This document shows positions 38,767 to 46,419 of a DNA stretch of 64,000 nt, piece after piece. Below the pieces are notes generated by a model. The model saw only the letters and a list, made by a program, of their open reading frames with translations. It searched no databases and was not told the DNA's origin. This stretch comes from Arthrobacter sp. ov118. GTDB lineage: Bacteria; Actinomycetota; Actinomycetes; Actinomycetales; Micrococcaceae. The translations under genes were made by a program, and so were the position numbers. Each line of letters opens with the position of its first letter. Position 1 is the stretch's first letter. Location: positions 62,001-126,000 of the forward strand of contig NZ_FPAY01000010.1 in the NCBI RefSeq assembly GCF_900116495.1, in the 5' to 3' direction.

Positions 38767-39528
38767 ATGGCGAACTCCCCTGATTCCAGCAACTCCAGCC
38801 CGGCTTCCGATGCTTCCAAGCGCGGTCTTTTCTCCCGCAAGCCCAAGGAAGTAAAGGCCAAGAAGCCAAGCCGACTGAAGCAGATCGGCGAGGTCTTCCA
38901 GATGACCCGCCGCCACGATCCCATGGTTCCGTGGCTCATGCTGCTGGCTTTCCTGGGCGTTGTCGCCGCCAGCCTCCTCGTCGGCTTCCTGCTCGACAAC
39001 TGGGTCACGGGCCTGATTATCGGCATCGCGCTGGGCGCCATTGCCGCCACCCTGATCCTGTCCCGCCGCGCCGAGCGCGCGGCGTTCGCGCAGATCGAGG
39101 GCCAGCCGGGCGCATCAGGTGCAGCGCTGGGCACGCTGAAGCGCGGCTGGATCACCGAGGACCAGCCGGTCGCCGTCAACCCCCGCACGCAGGACGCCGT
39201 CTTCCGCGCCATCGGCCGTCCCGGCGTCGTGCTTGTCAGCGAAGGCCCCAGCAACCGGGTCAAGCCGCTGGTCGACGCCGAACGCAAGCGGCTGGCGCGC
39301 ATCCTGCCCAACGTCACGATCCACGTGATCGAGAGCGGGCGCGGTGAGGGCCAGGTTCCGCTCAGCCAGATCGCCAAGAAGATGAACAAGCTCAAGGGCG
39401 AACTGACGAAGACTGAGGTCAGCGCCGTGTCCAAGCGCATCTCGTCGCTCGGCGGCCGCCTGCCCATCCCGAAGGGCATCGACCCGTACAAGGCCCGCCC
39501 GGACCGCAAGGCTGCCCGCGGACGCTAG
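38767..39528 (+). CDS. DUF4191 membrane protein
   Basis: 253 residues. A basic N-terminus (SRKPKEVKAKKPSRLKQIGE), two membrane helices (about 59-76 and 80-97) and a cytosolic C-terminal domain (GQVPLSQIAKKMNKLKGELT, ISSLGGRLPIPKGIDPYKAR). It is the Rv2219-type protein found after lipA in many actinobacteria; function unknown. TAGAAT lies 9 bases before the ATG and AAGG 4 bases before it, so the start could be near-leaderless. Followed by a clear intrinsic terminator. Confidence 0.88.
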   Translation: MANSPDSSNSSPASDASKRGLFSRKPKEVKAKKPSRLKQIGEVFQMTRRHDPMVPWLMLLAFLGVVAASLLVGFLLDNWVTGLIIGIALGAIAATLILSRRAERAAFAQIEGQPGASGAALGTLKRGWITEDQPVAVNPRTQDAVFRAIGRPGVVLVSEGPSNRVKPLVDAERKRLARILPNVTIHVIESGRGEGQVPLSQIAKKMNKLKGELTKTEVSAVSKRISSLGGRLPIPKGIDPYKARPDRKAARGR

Positions 39529-39569
39529 CCCGCTGCCAGAAGCTTCCCCCGCCAGCGAAACGAAAATTT

Positions 39570-39612
39570 GCCCCGGTTCACGGCCACCACAGGCCGCGAA
39601 CCGGGGCTTTTT
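39570..39612 (+). terminator. Intrinsic terminator after DUF4191
   Basis: GCCCCGGTTC...GAACCGGGGC outer stem with an inner GGCC/GGCC, followed by five T (39608-39612). Confidence 0.85.
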
Positions 39613-39755
39613 CGTTGGCCCAACGTCGACCATCACAGAGTGAAAGGCGCCGCCGAAAAGACCGCAGCCAGCCGCTGCGGGTTCGGACGGCGGCAACCGC
39701 CGGGGGCCGGCGTCGTCCTTGCCGATGGCTCCCCGCGATGGTTTACAGCGTCCCG

Positions 39756-40193
39756 CTACATCCGGACGAGTACGGTATTCATGGCCTTGTCGTGTAGGCC
39801 GCGCTGGTCCGGGTCGAAGACGACGGCCGGGACGACGAGGCACAGCAGCAGGGTGCGCACCAGGGCCGCGAGCGGGCCTGCCGGACGGCCGCCCAAGCGC
39901 AACACGTGGATCCCCACGATCCGGTGGCCAATGCTGTAGCCGAGGGTGCCCACCAGCAGGATTTGCTCGACGGCAAAGATGGCCAGCGTGCCCCAGGAAT
40001 TTCCGGCGAAGGCGAAATTGCTGATCAACAACGCGATCCCCCAGTCGATGCAGATCGCGAGGATACGGCGGCCGGCGCGGGCGATCGAGCCCGGCCCGGC
40101 TTCGGGCAGTCCCAGCCGCTCGCCAGGGTACCTGGAGATGCCGGAGGTGTCCGGCCCGCTGAGCCATGAACCGATGTCTTTGCGATCTACCAC
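39756..40193 (-). CDS. RDD-family membrane protein
   Basis: 145 residues. RAGRRILAICIDWGIALLIS is the RDD start (Arg and Asp), followed by two more membrane helices (FAVEQILLVGTLGYSIGHRI and LVRTLLLCLVVPAVVF) and the closing DQRGLHDKAMNTVLV. It is the Rv2219A-type gene next to glnA1, but here on the opposite strand. Function unknown. The GTG start (40191-40193) has TAAGCT 6 bases upstream, predicting a leaderless mRNA that diverges from glnA. Confidence 0.88.
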   Translation of the reverse strand: MVDRKDIGSWLSGPDTSGISRYPGERLGLPEAGPGSIARAGRRILAICIDWGIALLISNFAFAGNSWGTLAIFAVEQILLVGTLGYSIGHRIVGIHVLRLGGRPAGPLAALVRTLLLCLVVPAVVFDPDQRGLHDKAMNTVLVRM

Positions 40194-40199
40194 CGTCCC

Positions 40200-40205
40200 A
40201 GCTTA
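40200..40205 (-). promoter_or_regulatory. Predicted -10 of the leaderless RDD transcript
   Basis: On the minus strand TAAGCT, then 6 bases, then GTG at 40193. Same hexamer as the lipB promoter. Confidence 0.5.
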
Positions 40206-40327
40206 TCGGCTTCCGCCTGTCCACAGTGCGGGCAGCACCGTGTCACACTGTGGACCGGATAGGTCACAGTATGGACAGAGGGCTAGCGTTGAGCTGTCAG
40301 GCGATTCTGTGACCTCACCTCCAATCT

Positions 40328-40365
40328 GTAACCTGCCTGAAACAATGCGGACACTGCGGGGAAAT
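40328..40365 (+). promoter_or_regulatory. GlnR-type nitrogen box upstream of glnA1
   Basis: GTAAC-N6-GAAAC-N6-GACAC-N6-GAAAT. The first two half-sites match the actinobacterial GlnR consensus gTnAC-n6-GaAAC exactly and the next two are near matches in the correct phase. The box ends 129 bp before the glnA1 ATG. It predicts control of glnA1 by a GlnR-type OmpR-family regulator in response to nitrogen limitation. Confidence 0.75.
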
Positions 40366-40494
40366 CCCATGTCCTTAGGGTGGTAACAGTTGCTAGCGAC
40401 TGCGGAGCGGGGAAGCTTTGTGTTTCCCCGCCGTTGGACTGCGCTGGACAAATGTGCCTGACGGCCAGATCTTTCATATGCGTAAGGAGCATAG

Positions 40495-41919
40495 ATGTTC
40501 AAGACTGCGGACGAAGTCCTCAAGTTCATCAAGGACGAAGACATCAAATTCGTCGATATCCGCTTCACCGATCTCCCTGGCGTTCAGCAGCACTTCAACG
40601 TGCCCGCCAAGAGCGTTGATGCCGACTTCTTCGTCAACGGGCAGCTCTTCGACGGGTCTTCGATTCGCGGCTTCCAGGGCATCGCCGAGTCTGACATGCA
40701 GCTCATCCCGGACGTGACGACGGCATTCCTCGACACGTTCCGCATGGAGAAGACCCTCGCGCTGAACTTCTCGATCGTGAACCCCCGCACGGGCGACCCC
40801 TACCACCGCGACCCCCGCGGCGTGGCCGAGAAGGCCGAAGCCTACCTCGCCTCCACCGGCATCGCCGACACCGCGTTCTTCGCTCCCGAGGCCGAATTCT
40901 TCGTCTTCGACAACGTCCAGTACCAGTCCTCCCCGCAGGGCAGCTTCTACAAGATCGACTCCGAAGAAGCTCACTGGAACACCGGCCGCGAAGAAGAGGG
41001 CGGAAACCTCGGCTACAAGACCCCGGTCAAGGGCGGTTACTTCCCGGTCTCCCCCACTGACAAGCAGGCCGACCTCCGCGACGCCATGTGTGTTGCCCTG
41101 GACGAGGCCGGCCTTGAGGTCGAGCGCAGCCACCACGAAGTCGGCTCCGCCGGCCAGGCTGAAATCAACTACAAGTTCACCACCCTGACCCACGCGGCCG
41201 ATGACCTGCAGAAGTTCAAGTACGTCATCAAGAACACCGCCGACGCCTGGGGCAAGTCAGTGACCTTCATGCCGAAGCCGGTCTTCGGCGACAACGGTTC
41301 GGGCATGCACTGCCACCAGTCGCTGTGGAACGGTGGCGAGCCGCTGTTCTACGACGAGAAGGGCTACGCCGGCCTGTCCGACACCGCCCGCTGGTACATC
41401 GGCGGCCTGCTGAAGCACTCCTCCGCTGTCCTGGCCTTCACCAACCCGACGGTGAACTCCTACCGCCGCCTGGTCAAGGGCTTCGAGGCTCCCGTCAACA
41501 TGGTTTACTCGCAGGGCAACCGCTCCGCCGGTATCCGTATCCCCATCACGGGCTCCAACCCGAAGGCCAAGCGCATCGAGTTCCGCGCGCCGGACCCCTC
41601 CTCCAACCCTTACCTGGCGTTCGCCGCCCAGCTGATGGCCGGCATCGACGGCATCCGCAACCGCATCGAACCCCCGGCTCCGATCGACAAGGACCTCTAC
41701 GAGCTCCCCGCCGAGGAAGCCAAGGACATCCCCAAGGCTCCGGGCACCCTCGAGGAGGCCCTGGAAGCACTGGCCGAGGACAACGAGTTCCTGCAGGCCG
41801 GCGGCGTCTTCACCCAGGACCTGATCGACACCTGGATCGAGTACAAATACGAGAACGAGATCCGTCCGCTCTCGCTGCGCCCGAACCCGTACGAGTTCGA
41901 GCTCTACTACGGCGTCTAG
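40495..41919 (+). CDS. glnA: Glutamine synthetase type I (beta subtype)
   Basis: 474 residues with AAGGAG 6 bases before the ATG. Active-site blocks: FDGSSIRGF, EAEFFVFD, NGSGMHCHQSL, NRSAGIRIP, FRAPDPSSNPYLAF. Tyr402 in KDLYELPAEE is the adenylylation site used by GlnE. Makes glutamine from glutamate, ammonia and ATP as a dodecamer. The upstream GlnR-type box and the glnE gene 1.5 kb downstream give both transcriptional and covalent control. Monocistronic, ending at an intrinsic terminator. Confidence 0.98.
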   Translation: MFKTADEVLKFIKDEDIKFVDIRFTDLPGVQQHFNVPAKSVDADFFVNGQLFDGSSIRGFQGIAESDMQLIPDVTTAFLDTFRMEKTLALNFSIVNPRTGDPYHRDPRGVAEKAEAYLASTGIADTAFFAPEAEFFVFDNVQYQSSPQGSFYKIDSEEAHWNTGREEEGGNLGYKTPVKGGYFPVSPTDKQADLRDAMCVALDEAGLEVERSHHEVGSAGQAEINYKFTTLTHAADDLQKFKYVIKNTADAWGKSVTFMPKPVFGDNGSGMHCHQSLWNGGEPLFYDEKGYAGLSDTARWYIGGLLKHSSAVLAFTNPTVNSYRRLVKGFEAPVNMVYSQGNRSAGIRIPITGSNPKAKRIEFRAPDPSSNPYLAFAAQLMAGIDGIRNRIEPPAPIDKDLYELPAEEAKDIPKAPGTLEEALEALAEDNEFLQAGGVFTQDLIDTWIEYKYENEIRPLSLRPNPYEFELYYGV

Positions 41920-41948
41920 TTCCGCGGCCTGAGTCGGCCCAGAACTGA

Positions 41949-41992
41949 AGAGTCCGTCCGGACTGCCAGCCATGGCAGGCCGGGCGGACTCT
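41949..41992 (+). terminator. Intrinsic terminator after glnA1
   Basis: A 13-bp outer stem (41949-41961 with 41980-41992, one G-U pair) and an inner CTGCCA/TGGCAG stem, followed by TTTGTTTTA. Confidence 0.85.
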
Positions 41993-42037
41993 TTGTTTTA
42001 CCAAGGGCATTCTTTGGGGGAAATGTTGAAGGGAGCC

Positions 42038-42238
42038 TCAGCGCTTGCCGTACTTCTTGTGCACCGCCTGCTTGCTGACGCCCAGGCACACCGCGATCGC
42101 CTCCCACGAGAGTCCGGCCTGCCTGGCACGGAGCACAACCTCGGTTTCCGTTCGCGCCAGCTCCTTGTGCAGCTCCGCCACGGCATAGAGGGCCTCGGCC
42201 GGCCCCTTGCCGTCCATCGAACCAATCAGTGTCTTCAT
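42038..42238 (-). CDS. Small helix-turn-helix regulator
   Basis: 66 residues from the ATG at 42236-42238, which has GGGAGG 6 bases upstream; a longer frame to 42388 would run through its promoter and is rejected. The C-terminal half is a helix-turn-helix (RARQAGLSWEAIAVCLGVSKQAVHKKYGKR), and the N-terminal half (MDGKGPAEALYAVAELHKEL) probably a dimer helix. Such mini-HTH proteins (KQAVHKK ending) are common and unstudied in actinobacteria. Twin palindromes sit on its own promoter, so I infer autorepression. It points towards the glnA terminator. Confidence 0.85.
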   Translation of the reverse strand: MKTLIGSMDGKGPAEALYAVAELHKELARTETEVVLRARQAGLSWEAIAVCLGVSKQAVHKKYGKR

Positions 42239-42250
42239 GTCACACCTCCC

Positions 42251-42272
42251 GGCGTCAACTCTAATTGACGCC
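42251..42272. promoter_or_regulatory. Palindrome A over the -10 of the HTH gene
   Basis: GGCGTCAA-N6-TTGACGCC, a perfect 8-bp dyad. It covers the predicted -10 TAGAGT (minus strand, 42258-42263). Confidence 0.75.
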
Positions 42273-42286
42273 AGGAGTCGCGTCAA
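42258..42286 (-). promoter_or_regulatory. Promoter of the small HTH gene
   Basis: On the minus strand TTGACG (42281-42286), a 17-base spacer and TAGAGT (42258-42263): a good sigma-70-type match. Both elements are parts of the two palindromes. Confidence 0.75.
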
Positions 42287-42297
42287 CAAAAGTTGAC
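42282..42297. promoter_or_regulatory. Palindrome B over the -35 of the HTH gene
   Basis: GTCAAC-AAAA-GTTGAC, perfect 6-bp arms, 28 bp centre to centre from palindrome A, and sharing the GTCAA/TTGAC arms with it. Confidence 0.75.
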
Positions 42298-42320
42298 AGC
42301 CCTCGTTGCGATCGACCGGC

Positions 42321-42836
42321 TCAGAAGCCCCGGTACATGGTGCGTTGCGGGCCGGCGTCGCCGCCTTCGTAGCGGCCGCGGTCCTCAAACCCTGCCTTGG
42401 CGTACGCGGCCAGGCCGCCAGGGTTCAGTTCATTGACGGAGAGAACGACGCCGCCCTGGCCGCCGCCCATGTCCGCCGTCAGTTTGGCAGCTTCCCGCAC
42501 GGCGGCGTCCGCCGCGAGGGTGCCAAGACCCTTGCCCTGCTGCCGCCGGTCGATCAGGAACCCGCGGAGGAGCCAGGCGGAGTCGTCGTCGGGCCAGCCG
42601 GCCAGGGTCGCCGCGCCGCTCTGGAGCGTGAGAACGCCGACGGCGGCCCCGTTAGCGTCCACCGCGAACGGGTACCTGGAGTCTTCCTCAAGCGCCACCA
42701 ACATCATCCGCAGCGGGTCGCCCACGAACGTCCGCTGCCCCTCGCCGAGTTCCAGCAGCGCAATCTCTCCCAGCTTGACGGCCCGGGCGTCGTCGTCGAG
42801 GTTCTTCAAGGGCAACAGCCACACATGTTCAGGCAT
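42321..42836 (-). CDS. GNAT-family N-acetyltransferase
   Basis: 171 residues, single GNAT domain. Acetyl-CoA loop FLIDRRQQGKGLGTLAADA near residues 92-110, then VVLSVNELNPGGLAAYAKAGF, the classical last strand-helix. Substrate unknown. TACGCT lies exactly 6 bases before the ATG with no Shine-Dalgarno, so it is probably leaderless. It lies upstream of and on the same strand as the small HTH gene, but the HTH gene has its own promoter. Confidence 0.88.
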   Translation of the reverse strand: MPEHVWLLPLKNLDDDARAVKLGEIALLELGEGQRTFVGDPLRMMLVALEEDSRYPFAVDANGAAVGVLTLQSGAATLAGWPDDDSAWLLRGFLIDRRQQGKGLGTLAADAAVREAAKLTADMGGGQGGVVLSVNELNPGGLAAYAKAGFEDRGRYEGGDAGPQRTMYRGF

Positions 42837-42842
42837 GTAGAC

Positions 42843-42848
42843 AGCGTA
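42843..42848 (-). promoter_or_regulatory. Predicted -10 of the leaderless GNAT transcript (42836)
   Basis: On the minus strand TACGCT, then 6 bases, then ATG. Confidence 0.55.
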
Positions 42849-42884
42849 CCCATACTGCGGCGCGTGCCGCCGCGGGAGCCGCGG

Positions 42885-43301
42885 CTAGAGCGCTGCGTCC
42901 TTTGGCGGGCCGGCCGGATCCATCCAGAAGACTTCCCAGAGGTGGCCGTCGGGGTCCTGAAAACTGTGGGTGTACATGAAACCGTAGTTCTGGGCCTCCT
43001 CGGAGGCCTTGCCCCCGGACTTCAGCGCGGTCCGGACGGCCTCGTCCACGGCCTCGCGGCTCTCCAGGGAGAAGGACATGATGACCTCGGCGGTGTCCGT
43101 CGCGGTCACAACAGACCTCGAGGTGAAGGTCTTGAAGTAGGACTCGACGAGCAGCATCACGTAGGCGCCGTCGTTGACGATCATGCAGGTGGCGTTTTCA
43201 TCAGTGAAGGCGGGATTGAAGGAGAATCCCAGCGCGGTAAAGAACTCCACCGACTTATCAAGATTCCGCACAGGGAGGTTCACAAACAGTTGCCTGGCCA
43301 T
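42885..43301 (-). CDS. VOC-family protein, PhnB-like
   Basis: 138 residues from the ATG at 43299-43301 (MARQLFVNLPVRNLDKSVEF); the frame is open upstream but the extra residues look non-coding. Ends with FQDPDGHLWEVFWMDP, the VOC signature with the His and Glu of the metal site. Matches the small 'VOC family/glyoxalase' proteins annotated as lactoylglutathione lyase-like; substrate unknown. TACCTT lies 6 bases upstream of the start and supports it. It is separated from the GNAT gene by 48 bases. Confidence 0.85.
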   Translation of the reverse strand: MARQLFVNLPVRNLDKSVEFFTALGFSFNPAFTDENATCMIVNDGAYVMLLVESYFKTFTSRSVVTATDTAEVIMSFSLESREAVDEAVRTALKSGGKASEEAQNYGFMYTHSFQDPDGHLWEVFWMDPAGPPKDAAL

Positions 43302-43307
43302 CCGCCC

Positions 43308-43313
43308 AAGGTA
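43308..43313 (-). promoter_or_regulatory. Predicted -10 of the leaderless VOC transcript (43301)
   Basis: On the minus strand TACCTT, then 6 bases, then ATG. Confidence 0.5.
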
Positions 43314-43398
43314 GCACCCTCCCGCAGGCGTGTCAGCACCGCTTGTCAGCACAGCACCGCAGCACCCGATCCCCAGTACCAACCCTGGTCACGAGGCG

Positions 43399-46300
43399 TC
43401 ACTGCCCGTAGAACACCCGCTCAAAAACTGACCGGGCGCGCCGGCTCAGGCGCAGGTAATCCTCTTCCAGCGCCGCGGCGTTGCCCTGGCCGTAGCCGCA
43501 CCAGCGCGCCACCGCCTCGAGGTCGCGGCGGGAGGAGGGCAGCAGGTCCGAGGACCGTCCGGTCCAGATGACGTTGGCCGAACGGATCCGGCTCGCCAGC
43601 CGCCAGGCCCCGAGCAGGATCTCGGCGTCCCCCTCATCGAGAAGGCCCAGGGCCGCCGCCGCGCCGAGGGCTTCCACGGTGGAAGTGGTGCGCAGCTCGG
43701 GATGTTCGCCGGCGTGCTGAAGCTGGAGCAGCTGGGCCAGCCATTCGACGTCGCTCAGGCCGCCCCGGCCAAGCTTCAGGTGCCGGGCGGGGTCGGCGCC
43801 GCGCGGCAGGCGTTCGGCCTCGACCCTGGCCTTGATCCGCCGGACCTCCCGGGTGTCCTGCTGGGACAGAGACTCGGGGTACCGGATCGGATTTATCAGG
43901 GCCATGAAATCCGCCGCCAGCGCGTCGTCGCCGGCCATCGGGCGCGCCCGCAGCAGCGCTTGGGCCTCCCAGACCAGAGACCACCGGCGGTAGTACTCGG
44001 CAAAGGACTCCAGCGACCGCACCATGGGCCCGTTCTTGCCCTCGGGCCGCAGGTCCGCGTCCACGGAGAGCACGCGTTCGGCCAGAATGGCCGGTTTGAG
44101 CGGCTGGGTCAGCAGGCTTGAGAGCTTGCCGACGATCTGCGCGGCCTGGGCCTGCGCTTCTTCTTCGGGGACGCCCGGGAGTCCGCGGTGGACGTAGATG
44201 ACGTCGGCATCCGAGCCGTAGCCGATCTCCCGGCCACCCTGGCGTCCCATGGCCACTACGAGCACGTGCGTCTTCAGGGGTTGCTCCGCTGCGATCATCG
44301 TCTCGGCCACCCGCAGCGCCCCCAGGACGGCCGCCTGGTCGGTATCGGCGAGGGCACCGCCCACCTGGTCCTGGTCCAGCAGACCGGCGCTGTCCGCAAT
44401 GGCGATCCGCAGGATTTCCCGCCGCCGGATCAGCCGGATCAGCCGCATGGCGCTCTCCGGGTCCGCGTGCCGGGACATCTTCGAGGTGATCTCCAGCCAC
44501 TGCGTTTCCAACGGCAGCGGCACCAGCTCCTTGTCCGCGCCCAGCCAGGCCACGGACTCCGGCGAAACCTCCAGCAGGTCTGCGATCAGGCGGGAGTTGG
44601 CGAGCACGTGGCAGAGCCGCTCGGCCGCCGCCGTCGAATCCCGGAGCATGCCCAGATACCAGTGCGTGGTGCCGAGCGCCTCGCTGACGCGCCGGAACGC
44701 GAGCAGCCCGGCGTCGGGGTCCACGCCGTCGGCGAGCCAGTCCAACAGGATGGGCAGGAGCTGGCGCTGGAGTGCGGCGCGGCGGCTCACACCGGCGGTC
44801 AGGGCCTCGATGTGCCGCATGGCGCCGGGCGGATCGAGGTAGCCCAGCGCGGCGAGGCGGCCTTGGGCGGCCTCCGGGGTAAGGCGCGCCTCTTCGCTGC
44901 TCAGCGTCGCGACAGTGTTGAGGAGCGGGCGGTAGAAAATGCGTTCGTGGAGTTCGCGGACGGAGCGCTTGGTCTTCCGCCACGCGGCCATGAGGGCGTC
45001 CGGCTTGGGCCGTTCGGCGGAGAACGGGCCAAGGACGGCCTTCGCCAGGGAGCGCAGCGACGCTTCGGTCTCCGGCATGAGGTGGGTCCTGCGCAGCTGG
45101 AAGAGCTGGATCCGGTGCTCGAGGAGCCGCAGGTACCGGTAGTCACGGTCGAATTCCGCGGCGTCCGAGCGGCCGATGTAGCCGCCGGCCGACAGCGCGG
45201 CGATGGCCGAGGTGGTGTCGCGGCAGCGCAGCGACTCGTCGGACTTGCCGTGCACGAGCTGCAGCAGCTGAACGGTGAATTCGACGTCGCGCAATCCGCC
45301 ACGGCCCAGCTTGATCTGGCGCTGTTCCTCATCGGCGGGAATGTGCTCGGTGACGCGGCGGCGCATGGCGCGGACGGATTCGACAAAGCCTTCCCGGCCG
45401 GCCGAGGACCAAATCAAGGGTGTCACGGCGGCTTCGTAGCGCGTGCCTAGGTCCGTGTCGCCGGCGATCGTCCGGGCCTTCAGGAGGGCCTGGAATTCCC
45501 AGCTCTCCGCCCAGCGCGCATAGTAGCTCTCATGCGAGGCCAGGGTCCGCACCAGCGGACCGGACTTGCCTTCGGGCCGCAGGTTCGCATCCACTTCCCA
45601 CAGCCCGGGTTCCCGGCAGGTGGACATGATCGCCCGCGAGATCCCGGAGGCAAGTGCCGTGCCGATCGTGGTGGCCGTGGCGTCCTCCAGCGTGCCGGAA
45701 TCGATCACGTAGATGACGTCGACGTCGGATATGTAGTTCAGTTCGCGGGCGCCGCACTTTCCCATGCCGATCACGGCAAGCCCGACGTCGGCCACCTCCG
45801 CGGCGTCGAACTTCTCCGCCGTCTCCGCCCGGGACACGGCAAGGGCCGCCTCCAGGGCGGCGCCGGCCAGGTCCGCCAGTTCCGCGCCCGCGGCCGGCAT
45901 GAAATCCAGCGGATCGGCAGCGCACAGGTCCTTGATGGCCAGTTCCACGAGCCCTCGCCGGTAGGCGGTGCGCAGCGCCGCGTAAGCTTCCTGCCCGCTG
46001 AGCCCCGCCACGGGCCGGACGGACTTCGGGTCCGCCCGCACTGACTGCAGCAGCCGGGCGCGCAGGGCCACGGCGTCCGCCGCCAGCGGCTCGGGGCTGG
46101 CCCGGACGTCGAAAGCGTCGAGGTGTTCCGGGTGGCGGATGAGGAATTCACCCAGCGCCTCGGAGGCGCCCAGGACCCGGTACAGCGGTTCGGAAGTCTC
46201 CGGGTCCGCGACGGCGAGCGTGCGCAGCGCCGGGTGCTTCTCGATCAGCCGGACCAGGGACTGCAGCGCCGTGTCCGGGTTCGCCGCGAGCTGTAGCCCG

Positions 46301-46410
46301 GCAAAGAGGGCATCCTGGTCAAGCCCCTCCAGCTCCCTCGCCGCCAGGAACCGCTCCCCTTTGTCGAGATCGCTGAAGCCGGCCGCAATCAGGCGCCGTG
46401 CCAGGCTCAT
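43399..46410 (-). CDS. glnE: Bifunctional glutamine synthetase adenylyltransferase/deadenylylase
   Basis: 1003 residues. Two nucleotidyltransferase domains: the N-terminal (deadenylylating) one with GKCGARELNYISDVDVIYV and the C-terminal (adenylylating) one with GRQGGREIGYGSDADVIYVH, each carrying the G-x3-EL/I-x3-SDxD metal motif. It attaches AMP to Tyr402 of GlnA1 when nitrogen is plentiful and removes it on starvation. AGGAG precedes the ATG. It lies 9 bases after the glnA2 stop, so glnA2-glnE form one operon. Length is normal for actinobacteria. Confidence 0.97.
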   Translation of the reverse strand: MSLARRLIAAGFSDLDKGERFLAARELEGLDQDALFAGLQLAANPDTALQSLVRLIEKHPALRTLAVADPETSEPLYRVLGASEALGEFLIRHPEHLDAFDVRASPEPLAADAVALRARLLQSVRADPKSVRPVAGLSGQEAYAALRTAYRRGLVELAIKDLCAADPLDFMPAAGAELADLAGAALEAALAVSRAETAEKFDAAEVADVGLAVIGMGKCGARELNYISDVDVIYVIDSGTLEDATATTIGTALASGISRAIMSTCREPGLWEVDANLRPEGKSGPLVRTLASHESYYARWAESWEFQALLKARTIAGDTDLGTRYEAAVTPLIWSSAGREGFVESVRAMRRRVTEHIPADEEQRQIKLGRGGLRDVEFTVQLLQLVHGKSDESLRCRDTTSAIAALSAGGYIGRSDAAEFDRDYRYLRLLEHRIQLFQLRRTHLMPETEASLRSLAKAVLGPFSAERPKPDALMAAWRKTKRSVRELHERIFYRPLLNTVATLSSEEARLTPEAAQGRLAALGYLDPPGAMRHIEALTAGVSRRAALQRQLLPILLDWLADGVDPDAGLLAFRRVSEALGTTHWYLGMLRDSTAAAERLCHVLANSRLIADLLEVSPESVAWLGADKELVPLPLETQWLEITSKMSRHADPESAMRLIRLIRRREILRIAIADSAGLLDQDQVGGALADTDQAAVLGALRVAETMIAAEQPLKTHVLVVAMGRQGGREIGYGSDADVIYVHRGLPGVPEEEAQAQAAQIVGKLSSLLTQPLKPAILAERVLSVDADLRPEGKNGPMVRSLESFAEYYRRWSLVWEAQALLRARPMAGDDALAADFMALINPIRYPESLSQQDTREVRRIKARVEAERLPRGADPARHLKLGRGGLSDVEWLAQLLQLQHAGEHPELRTTSTVEALGAAAALGLLDEGDAEILLGAWRLASRIRSANVIWTGRSSDLLPSSRRDLEAVARWCGYGQGNAAALEEDYLRLSRRARSVFERVFYGQ

Positions 46411-46419
46411 CGGGGTCTC

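Noticed and set aside
42038..42388. 116-codon version of the small HTH gene
   Set aside because: It would run through its own promoter and palindromes; the strong Shine-Dalgarno is at the internal ATG (42238).
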